NCBI GenBank assembly: GCA_001599355.1
Contig: BCGQ01000002.1
Span: forward strand, 1,005,554-1,069,553
Direction: 5' to 3'
Length of the DNA stretch: 64,000 bases
From: Nakazawaea peltata
Taxonomy: Eukaryota; Ascomycota; Pichiomycetes; Alaninales; Pachysolenaceae
The notes beneath the pieces are model-generated. The model worked only from the letters and a program-made list of their open reading frames with translations. It had not been told where the DNA came from and ran no database searches. This document shows, piece by piece, positions 56,842 through 64,000 of this stretch (within the stretch, counting starts at the first letter, position 1; every line of letters begins with the position of its first letter). Position numbers and translations under genes: made by a program.

Positions 56842-57789
56842 ATGAGTGAAGAAGTTCCCAATTGGATCCATGCTATGAGTGGAGCGTCTGGAGGAATTTT
56901 ATCCATCCTGTTAACGTATCCATTGATCACATTATCTACGCGTGCTCAGGCCAATTCGAATGAGAAGGAGCAGAAGGGTGAAAACAATCAGGAGAAGGCA
57001 AAGAATGGCGAGAACGACGAGATCGACAAGAAAAATGCCATAAATAAGTACCTGCAATTACCATCCTCTATCAAACACCTCTACTCAGGCCTAGAAAGTG
57101 CCCTCTTAGGTATCGGGCTCACCAATTTCGTCTACTATTACTTCTATGAGATGACTAAAAAAATGATGCTCTTAAAGACGAAGAAGAAGAGTTTAAATAC
57201 GATCCAATCGATGATAATCGGTTGTATTGCAGGTAGTATAACTGTAATTCTGACCAATCCCTTGTGGGTTGTCAATACTAGACTGACGGTCATGCACAAA
57301 CAACATAAAGATTTGAACACATTACAAATTTTACTTGCTATTTTGAAAGAACCTCGTGGATTAGCTCAATTATTCAATGGTGTATTACCTCTGTTGGTGT
57401 TGGTTTTGAATCCTATCATTCAATATTCGTTCTTTGAGCAGTGTAAGAACTTCATAGTTAAGAAGAAGGGTAAATTATCGGCCTGGGATCTGTTTTATCT
57501 CGGAGCTTTGGGTAAATTGATAGCTACTGGGTCCACATATCCATATATTACGTTGAAAAGTAGGATGCATTTACAGAAAGAAGGTGCTAAGAAATCTATG
57601 TACCAGTTAACCAAGAATATCTTTCATACTGAAGGTTTACAAGGTTTCTATAATGGGATTGGTATGAAATTAACCCAATCGATATTGACTCTGCTGTTTT
57701 TATTCTACTTTAAAGAGAGATTAGTCGGGGTAAACTATGGGATGTACAAATTATTGAGGAGATTGAAACTGAAAAATGCATCATATTAA
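56842..57789 (+). CDS. PMP47: Peroxisomal carrier Pmp47 (adenine nucleotide / ATP transporter)
   Basis: This is a member of the SLC25 carrier family, 315 aa, with three repeats and six membrane helices. It resembles Candida boidinii Pmp47 and human SLC25A17, which bring ATP and cofactors into peroxisomes for fatty-acid activation. Signature loops: LLTYPLITLSTRAQ in repeat 1 with a Lys/Glu-rich insert, LTNPLWVVNTRLTV in repeat 2, and GSTYPYITLKSRM in repeat 3. VLNPIIQYSFFEQ matches the SLC25A17 branch. CTG in SILT[A]LFLFYF fits Ala. It overlaps convergent ORT1 by nine bases. Confidence 0.85.
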   Translation: MSEEVPNWIHAMSGASGGILSILLTYPLITLSTRAQANSNEKEQKGENNQEKAKNGENDEIDKKNAINKYLQLPSSIKHLYSGLESALLGIGLTNFVYYYFYEMTKKMMLLKTKKKSLNTIQSMIIGCIAGSITVILTNPLWVVNTRLTVMHKQHKDLNTLQILLAILKEPRGLAQLFNGVLPLLVLVLNPIIQYSFFEQCKNFIVKKKGKLSAWDLFYLGALGKLIATGSTYPYITLKSRMHLQKEGAKKSMYQLTKNIFHTEGLQGFYNGIGMKLTQSILTLLFLFYFKERLVGVNYGMYKLLRRLKLKNASY

Positions 57790-58683
57790 ATATTGTTTCA
57801 TGGTCTCATATAAATAAAACACAAAAGCATTGGATGGGATCAGTCTCATTACAGTCACTCCACAGCCAGTGTAGAATCGGGATATCCCACCAGATTTATA
57901 TATTTGTGCGGCAATTTGAGCATATGTGGAGTCTGTGTTTGACGTCTGCATGACAGATTTCACCGTATCAACGGGGAAGAATGATAAGTTGTATGCGATT
58001 CCCAGCAGAGCTCCAGAACAAAGCAATTGGATAGATGACACTTGGGTATTTTTATTCTTCTTTTTAAATCCCAGTAATGCAAATTCGTATGTTCCGAACC
58101 AGAACATTGTTCCTCCTGTTTCTCTTATCAATGTAGATGACTGTCCTTTCCAGAAATTGGCAACACCAGGTGTCTTCCCACCTCTTCTATAGATCTGTTT
58201 CAGTAATTCGACTATCGAGGAATGAGTGGTGGAATGTGAACCCAAATTATTGACCTGCATTTGACATTTGATCAATTCCACCGGGGTCAACACAAAACTA
58301 GTCACGGCTCCACTAATACCTCCCGCCACCACTTTCCATCTGAGTTCTAACTCCTCCGATAAAGGTTGGTTCAATATATGTTTAGAGATGAGGATCTTGG
58401 AGAGATCGTAGGTCCAAAATAATGATGCAAACTCCAACAGCAGACCTGCCATTGGAGAACTCAATCCTTTATAGAATCCCGACATAAACCCTTCATTGAT
58501 CCATGTCTGTCTTATGCAATCACTGGTGTTCTTGAATAATGGCACTGGAAGAGACTGAGAATATTGTAGTCTGACTTTGATAGTGTCGAATGGGAACTCT
58601 ATAACTTTACCTAGCGCACCTGAAACCGAGCCTAGAAAGATCTCTCTCGCACTCTCTTCCAAATAAGAGACTTCTTTCTCCAT
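57781..58683 (-). CDS. ORT1: Mitochondrial ornithine transporter
   Basis: This inner-membrane SLC25 carrier exports ornithine for arginine synthesis (yeast Ort1/Arg11). It has 300 aa. Its carrier signatures are GKVIEFPFDTIKVRLQ, LTPVELIKCQMQV and FFPVDTVKSVMQT, the first and third nearly identical to yeast Ort1. Two adjacent CTGs (58438-58443) give MAG[AA]LEFA, where yeast has VGACLENA. The start is ATG 58683. The upstream gap is shared with divergent RPP2. Confidence 0.93.
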   Translation of the reverse strand: MEKEVSYLEESAREIFLGSVSGALGKVIEFPFDTIKVRLQYSQSLPVPLFKNTSDCIRQTWINEGFMSGFYKGLSSPMAGLLLEFASLFWTYDLSKILISKHILNQPLSEELELRWKVVAGGISGAVTSFVLTPVELIKCQMQVNNLGSHSTTHSSIVELLKQIYRRGGKTPGVANFWKGQSSTLIRETGGTMFWFGTYEFALLGFKKKNKNTQVSSIQLLCSGALLGIAYNLSFFPVDTVKSVMQTSNTDSTYAQIAAQIYKSGGISRFYTGCGVTVMRLIPSNAFVFYLYETMKQYLI

Positions 58684-59122
58684 TACCAGATATTTATGCC
58701 TTGTCCAATCCCATCTCTTCCAAGTCTCGACCAGATTGAAAAATGCTTAAGCGCGATGACTCGACTACTTGATTGGGATATTGGGATATGGTACACTACA
58801 ACATATGATGGCAGATATTTTTCTGATCAGTACGTGTCAATAAGGTCCAGAATAATATTTACGCGCAATCTATGCGTAAACTCCAGAACACCACTCACCC
58901 CAACCCTTAAAGGGCAAATCTCCCAAAATTTCCATCTCATAACACACAATATCAAGGGCAATATGCCCAAACTAAGGGCACACCCAAAAATGAAAAATTT
59001 TTTCACTTTCATCGAGAAAATTTCCTCATAAAAAAAATTTGCCAGTTCATTTATTGAATTGTTAATTGTTCAAGGAATAGTCTGTCTATATTTTGACTTA
59101 AAAGTGATTATCCAGTTTAAAA
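58684..59122. promoter_or_regulatory. Divergent promoter ORT1 / RPP2
   Basis: A perfect RRPE, TGAAAAATTTTTT, lies at 58991-59003, 120 bp before the RPP2 ATG. ACCCCAACCCTTAAAGGG at about 58896-58913 could be a second ribosomal-protein element. Confidence 0.5.
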
Positions 59123-59449
59123 ATGAAATACTTAGCTGCTTACTTATTGTTGACCGAAGGTGGTGTTGAGCCAACCAAGGAACAAATCTCCACTTTGTTG
59201 TCCTCTGTCGGTGTCGAAGTTGAGGAATCCAGAATAGAGTCCTTGTTGTCCGAGTTGGAAGGTAAGACCGTTGACGAGTTGATCGCCGAGGGTAACACCA
59301 AGTTGGCTTCTGTTCCAACTGGTGGTGCTGCCGCTGCTTCTGGTTCTTCTGCTTCTGCCGGTGCCGCTGCCGCTGAAGAGGAGGCCGCTGCTGAGGAAGA
59401 GGCTGCTGAAGAATCCGATGCCGACATGGGTTTCGGTTTGTTCGACTAA
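59123..59449 (+). CDS. RPP2: Ribosomal stalk protein P2
   Basis: This is an acidic phosphoprotein of the 60S stalk that recruits translation GTPases. It has 108 aa. The dimerisation domain [14 protein letters not shown] is typical of P2 rather than P1. A long Ala/Glu hinge leads to the universal tail [11 protein letters not shown]. Leucines here use TTG only and alanines GCT/GCC, the optimal codons of a highly expressed gene; CTG is absent. I cannot tell P2A from P2B. Confidence 0.96.
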   Translation: MKYLAAYLLLTEGGVEPTKEQISTLLSSVGVEVEESRIESLLSELEGKTVDELIAEGNTKLASVPTGGAAAASGSSASAGAAAAEEEAAAEEEAAEESDADMGFGLFD

Positions 59450-59608
59450 ACAGCTTAATTCATCTAGCATCACTTCTTAAAACAAACTTAATCAGATGGA
59501 GCACTAAGCAAAAATTACTTTACTATTAATTTAGACGGGTTTTATAAATATTAGGGAATAAACTCCATTCATTGATTTCAAAATTTATGCTAGATTTCGT
59601 AGACTTCG

Positions 59609-60307
59609 TTAGATGTTGTGTCCGATCTTTTCTATTAAGATCCTGGTCTTGTTGATTTGTTCGATGATTCTTGGGTTGGAACTGAGGACAAGGTTCTTTT
59701 GAATTAGTTCAGGATCTAAACTCTCCTTGATATCTTTGAGGAACTGGTTATATTGTTCGAGCCTGGAATTGAATAATTGATACAGTTTGATATTCTCAAG
59801 TAGACTAGAAGTCAAATATTCGTATTTTTGGAGAATCTCATCCACATCTTGATCCATTTCTTGTTCCAGATTTGCTTGTTGTTCTTTGAAAAGAGTATGA
59901 AGATCTCCAACAGACGGTAATTCTTCCACTAATTGTAGCAATTCCGATTCCTTTTTCTCAAATAATGTAAATTGATGCTTATTCTGATTCCCTTTCGTAG
60001 TAACATCTCTCATTCTGAACGGGATTAAAAGCATATTCAACTCCAACAAATTCTTATACTGTTGAATAGCGCGACTTCTTAACAGATTTAACGTCTGCAA
60101 TGCTATCAAATGGATCAGTTGTTTGTTATAAACCCTCTTCAACTTCTTACTCCGTTGCACGTTGACTTTGACAAGTAACTTATCGACCATCGCAGGTTTA
60201 AGATCATACTTTGAGATCACATCTTCAAGTGGTTCATCTAATATTAAAGGTCGCACTATTTTATTAGCTTGAGTGTCTATGATATTCCGAATTTGATTAT
60301 ATGACAT
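59609..60307 (-). CDS. Coiled-coil protein, unidentified
   Basis: This is a 232-aa, almost wholly helical protein with heptad-like leucines, from SKKLKRVYNKQLIHLIALQTLNL to the C-terminal NPRIIEQINKTRILIEKIG. There are no membrane segments or signal peptide. Size and composition are like small kinetochore or tethering-complex subunits (Mis12- or Ctf19-complex types), but no motif proves this. The first ATG is 60307. It is convergent with RPP2 (159 bp). Confidence 0.7.
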   Translation of the reverse strand: MSYNQIRNIIDTQANKIVRPLILDEPLEDVISKYDLKPAMVDKLLVKVNVQRSKKLKRVYNKQLIHLIALQTLNLLRSRAIQQYKNLLELNMLLIPFRMRDVTTKGNQNKHQFTLFEKKESELLQLVEELPSVGDLHTLFKEQQANLEQEMDQDVDEILQKYEYLTSSLLENIKLYQLFNSRLEQYNQFLKDIKESLDPELIQKNLVLSSNPRIIEQINKTRILIEKIGHNI

Positions 60308-61358
60308 AGTTGATGGGGCGCTGATATGAGTATAGTGATCTGTGGGTGACTTTCAGTGAATTGTATGACCTCAATAGTATTTGCGTACCGCCGTTCAAGC
60401 GTTATCTGTAACCCCTCCGTGTCTTCGCCTTTGTTTATAAATATGATCGCGTCTCGTAGCACAATACGAATATCACAAGTGAGCAATGTACGAAAAAAGC
60501 AAATTTGCTGCCGCAACCTCGCATTTGATTTAAAATTTTAAAATTTTCACATTTAATTTTTAAGAGCCATTTCAGAACGAAATTATAGATGTTGATGGAG
60601 TATTGAAGGATGAATAAAGTGGGAAATAGTATATTTTTGATCTGTCCGATGTTATTGATCGCGACAGATTTGATTGCATCGAGTTATTCACGTCCAAATA
60701 ATTTGGTACTGTTGAAGAATTTGAATAAGAAATCGAGACATCATCAGAGGCGGAAGGCTGAGGAGATGCCTGTTTTTAGTTGGAAACGTCAATGATCTGA
60801 ATGCGGGCATAAGGATTGGGATAGATAGCATAATAAATGATACCATATAGAAGATGTAGAAGTACTAGGTGGGACTGGCCTGAAGAGGGTGTGAATACTA
60901 CGTAGAAACTGCAGAGACTGTAGAGACTACTTAGAGACTGGTTTAGGGGGTAAAATATGGGGTGACTGGAGATGAAGGAGCTAATAATTAAGGTAGAAGT
61001 ATATGAGTGTAGAATATAGGAGTTGCTTACAACTGATCAGACCATATTAAGGAATAGATGATACGTGTGGATACATATGGATACATATCTATCTTATCCC
61101 GTCCATCCATCCATCCAGCCACCATCTACCCACCCACTTTCCTATCCACCTTCCCCCATTCCCCTATTGACCCCCGTTAACCCCTTTTCTCGGCCGTAAA
61201 AAGTAAGCTCACCTCAGCAAATTACTAATCCTCATATACTTCCCGATTTGGAATTTACCGTACACGACCCCATCTCCTTTTTGTAAACAAACATCTATAA
61301 AAGTTCATAAAAGTTCATATACCTCAACTGTATCCAAAGATACCGTCACTACAACACC
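60308..61358. other. Divergent intergenic region, coiled-coil gene / BUB2
   Basis: This 1.05-kb region has AAAATTTTAAAATTTT at about 60533 and CATC/CCAC simple repeats at about 61096-61140. It has ACACGACC at 61262-61269, 90 bp before BUB2. It holds one weak small ORF, listed separately. Confidence 0.4.
60610..60795 (+). CDS. Possible small membrane ORF (61 aa)
   Basis: The ATG at 60610 opens 61 codons with one hydrophobic stretch (SIFLICPMLLIATDLIA) and a basic tail (KKSRHHQRRK). This is the shape of small mitochondrial or ER tail proteins. I recognise no family, and the ORF may be chance. It stands alone in a 1-kb gap. Confidence 0.25.
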   Translation: MNKVGNSIFLICPMLLIATDLIASSYSRPNNLVLLKNLNKKSRHHQRRKAEEMPVFSWKRQ

Positions 61359-62330
61359 ATGGATAAAAGACTCTCACATAAGCTGTCAGCTCTAACAACG
61401 AGTAAACGTGGCCGAAAGAAAGATCACATGGAGCAGTTCTTATCTGCTCCTCAAATGCTCCTTAAACCTTCACTCTCTCAACTACGATACATGATCTTAG
61501 TTGAAGGTTTGAACGAATCAATTACCGACGCAGGTTCCGTCCACCCCTACAGAATTTATATATGGTCTATACTACTTCGCGCACCCCCAATGGAAACAGA
61601 CGAATACCTTTTATTAGTCGAGCGCGGCAAGTCCAAGCTGTACGACAAAATTATTAATGACACTTTTAGAACTCTCACTACTGATAAGGAATTCCAAGGG
61701 CGGATACCTGAGAGTAGTTTGATTCGTGTACTAACGGCATATTCATGGTCAATTAAGAACCCTTCGTTATCACCTTACGTTCAGGGTATGAATGTATTGT
61801 TATCGCCTATATTGTACTCTCTGAAGAGTGAGCCCGAACTGTTCAAGATATTCCATCGGTTATTGACTTTCAATATCCCACAATACGTGACACCCACGCT
61901 TAAGGGAGTTCATAATGGGTTGAAATTACTTGATTTATGCCTTGAGACTATTGATCTGAAGCTTTTCCGTGTACTTAACTCGAAATATTTGAAATCAGAG
62001 ATCTATGGTTTTGCCAGTGTACTAACATTGTCGGCATGTACTCCACCATTGACAGAGGTGATCAAATTATGGGACTTTCTTTTCAGTTATGGGTGCCATA
62101 TGAATATTTTATTTGTTATTCTGCAATTAATATTGATCAGAACTTCTTTGATAGAGAGTCTGCAACCAATGACATTGCTTAGGAACTTTCCTCCATTGAA
62201 TGCTAGGGAGATAATAAAGTTGAGTGTAAGCTTTTTGACCAAATTACCAGAAGAATTATATGATTTATTAGTTAGACATACATATGAAGATATAGAACAG
62301 GATTTGGAGAGGTATTATGCCAAAAGATGA
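61359..62330 (+). CDS. BUB2: Mitotic exit checkpoint GAP Bub2 (TBC domain)
   Basis: Bub2 with Bfa1 forms the GAP for Tem1 at the spindle pole and blocks mitotic exit when the spindle is misplaced. It has 323 aa, against 306 in yeast. The TBC domain covers residues about 45-300: KPSLSQLRYMILVEGL, the IxxDxxR-type INDTFRTL with the catalytic Arg, the YVQGMNVLLSP motif with the Gln finger, LTLSACTPPLTEVIKLWDFLFSYG and MNILFVILQ. It is convergent with MUD2 (38 bp). Confidence 0.93.
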   Translation: MDKRLSHKLSALTTSKRGRKKDHMEQFLSAPQMLLKPSLSQLRYMILVEGLNESITDAGSVHPYRIYIWSILLRAPPMETDEYLLLVERGKSKLYDKIINDTFRTLTTDKEFQGRIPESSLIRVLTAYSWSIKNPSLSPYVQGMNVLLSPILYSLKSEPELFKIFHRLLTFNIPQYVTPTLKGVHNGLKLLDLCLETIDLKLFRVLNSKYLKSEIYGFASVLTLSACTPPLTEVIKLWDFLFSYGCHMNILFVILQLILIRTSLIESLQPMTLLRNFPPLNAREIIKLSVSFLTKLPEELYDLLVRHTYEDIEQDLERYYAKR

Positions 62331-62368
62331 TTGAAATTACCAGCTAAAGAATATTTAAATAGATATTT

Positions 62369-63987
62369 TTATAAGAGATAATCAAGGTTACCGGCTATCG
62401 CGGTGATGACAGCACGCTCACGGAATTTATAACCTGATAATGACAGCAGCAGTTTCAGAGCATCTTCAGAAGATTCAAATTCCACATAAACACGCCCTCC
62501 TACTGACCCTTGAGCAATTTCAACACCACGAACATTACCGAAATTCAGACATTGTTGACGGAATTCAGATTTAAGCTCTTCAATCACCTCTTCTGGTGCC
62601 TTGAAATCCTTTGAATCAAGACAATTCAAAAGTAAAAGTACATTAGAAGATTGGAACGAAGTTCCAATCTTCCCCTCAACTGCATCGACAAGATTTTTAT
62701 ATGTGATACTGAAATCTTGTTTATAAATGGACTCCGTTAAATTGAAACATACCACTTTATTGTCATCCAACGGTTTATCGTGGAGCTTAGTGAGAATTGA
62801 TAAATCTGTTGAGTCTAAAATGGCTATTCCAGTACTCTCATTCGTGATAGAATTCACAAGTAATTTAAAAGAAGTTATCAGTACATCTCCAGCTTCAGTA
62901 TTGATCCATTTTTCAACCTCTTGTCCAGATTTTGAAGATGGGATATTGGTGACTGCTATAGTACTTGGTTGGTTGGAGACAATGTATGTTGCCGGTCTTT
63001 CAAGATCAAGAACAAGCTCTGATAATGCTGGAATAGATTTCCCTTTGAGCAGATATGTAATAGTAGTGACTTCAGGAGTAATAAATTTAAGAACTAAAGT
63101 ATTTTCACCCACTTTAGTATGACTTGTTATAGCAGAAGTAGACTGTCCTGTAAGAACATCTTCAAGAGTGATAATAAAGTTATTGAGATACTGAACAATG
63201 GCATCTTCAGTCAGTAATGAGAAATCTATCTTACGTAAGATCAATGTACGTGCCAGAACTGAACTGGAAGGTTTCAATTTCAGCTCCATTTCTGGATTAG
63301 CAACAGCAGCAGCTTCGGCTTCTAACTCTTCGAGATTTTTACCTTCTAAAAGAGCTAATAATTTACCATAATCGAGATCTACTCTACGAGCACCCACTTT
63401 TTGGAAAAGTCCTATCAGTTTCAGATCTTCGGCCTTTAACTTTTCATAGTTTTTTGGGGGTAAGTCCCATTTTGATTTGGACTTGATTTGTTCAGATACT
63501 TCTTTCAAAGTAGGGACGGTAGATAAATCGACTCCTGCGGCGAAATCGACAAAAGTCGATCTCTCACGGTTACGAGATTGTGATTTATAGTGCTGATCTC
63601 TGAATCTGTCTCTGTCCCTATAATCTCTACTATCTCTATCTCTACCATCTCTACCATCTCTTCTATAGTCTCTAGGGCCTCTAGAGTTATAGTCTCTATA
63701 CCCCCTGGAGTCCCTACTATCTCTGAAATCTCGATCTCTGAAATCTCTGTCTCTGTAGTCTCGATCTCTAGAATCCCTTACATCTCTAGACTCCCTTCCA
63801 TCTCTGTAGTCTCTCCCCTCCCTTCCATCTCTATATGGAATCCTCCGATCATTTCTCCCTCCTCTTGGGCCTTGAGGTGTATCTAAATTGTTAGTAAATC
63901 CACTCCGAAAAAGCTCAAATACCAGACTAGAGCCACCCAATCTGCTTCCAATCCAATATCAGCACATTTATACTCACTTCTATCCAT
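62369..63987 (-). CDS. MUD2: U2AF65-like splicing factor Mud2 (spliced)
   Basis: This commitment-complex factor works with BBP/Msl5 at the branch point. Exon 1 (63978-63987) encodes MDR plus the first base of Asn. Exon 2 (63882 down to 62369) continues N-TPQGPRGGRN. The product is about 507 aa. Residues about 15-105 are an Arg/Asp repeat (RD, RDxRD, RDSRD) in place of a classic RS domain. Divergent RRMs follow (ARTLILRKIDFS and STIAVTNIPSS). The C-terminal UHM is recognisable from GRVYVEFESSEDALKLLLSL and SGYKFRERAVITA. Without exon 1 the frame has no ATG, which supports the spliced model. Confidence 0.9.
63883..63977 (-). other. MUD2 intron (95 nt)
   Basis: The donor is GTGAGT (63977-63972), the branch point is TACTAAC and the acceptor is AATTTAG. 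It is phase 1, with split codon A|AT. The branch A is only eight or so nucleotides from the 3' splice site. Confidence 0.88.
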
Positions 63988-64000
63988 TGCTGTTCTCTTC

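Noticed and set aside
1-64000. CUG-Ser code (as in Candida) or normal CUG-Leu code
   Set aside because: CTG positions match Ala in orthologues; Ser fits only a few columns and Leu fits none of the conserved ones I checked.
1-64000. tRNA, rRNA, CRISPR, transposon or LTR elements
   Set aside because: Reading the intergenic regions on both strands, I found no T-loop/A-box pairs, rRNA-like sequence, terminal repeats or reverse-transcriptase-like frames. A computational tRNA scan would settle this.

Overview
This is a compact stretch of budding-yeast nuclear DNA. It holds 37 confidently or plausibly called genes, nearly all intronless and close together on both strands, with short 3' gaps and a TACTAAC branch point in each of the three introns. 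The striking property is the genetic code. CTG codons fall at positions that are alanine in the orthologous proteins of other yeasts, for example in CCT3, SRP1, TIF5, SSD1, DTD1, ORT1, a CLC protein, an FMO and a HAD enzyme. I found no CTG at a position I recognise as an invariant leucine. This points to the CUG-Ala clade (Pachysolen, Peterozyma, Nakazawaea; NCBI table 26). By eye the base composition is less AT-rich than I would expect for Pachysolen tannophilus, so Nakazawaea or Peterozyma seems likelier, but I cannot name a species. All proteins below should be read with CTG = Ala.

Layout. 1-5.8 kb: the end of an MFS transporter, OST3 (N-glycosylation), RPC17 (RNA polymerase III), CCT3 (chaperonin, spliced) and a HAD enzyme. 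5.9-17.7 kb: a run of minus-strand genes, SSD1 (800-nt intron), TIF5, VMA13, a Ser/Gln-rich protein and a FAR1/Aft-like zinc-binding factor. 18.5-23.8 kb: RGI1, a small Cys-containing ORF, the acidic amino-acid permease DIP5 and an MNN1-type mannosyltransferase. 24.2-34.2 kb: a possible nitrogen-scavenging block, comprising an ACS/Dal5-type transporter, a sarcosine/fructosyl-amino-acid-oxidase-type flavoenzyme, a 5-oxoprolinase/hydantoinase and a metal-dependent amidohydrolase, with many GATA-factor sites in its promoters. 34.2-45.6 kb: AAR2, a monocarboxylate-porter homologue, a repeat-rich GPI wall protein broken by an assembly gap, SRP1, a TMEM70-like protein, DTD1, a universal-stress-domain protein and a secreted I9 inhibitor. 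47.3-64 kb: FMO, CSC1, NRP1, a CLC protein without the proton glutamate, PMP47, ORT1, RPP2, a coiled-coil protein, BUB2 and MUD2.

The genes are mostly unrelated housekeeping units. The 24-34 kb block is the best candidate for a co-regulated pathway. Three convergent pairs overlap at their stop codons. No tRNA, rRNA, transposon, LTR element or CRISPR array was seen.
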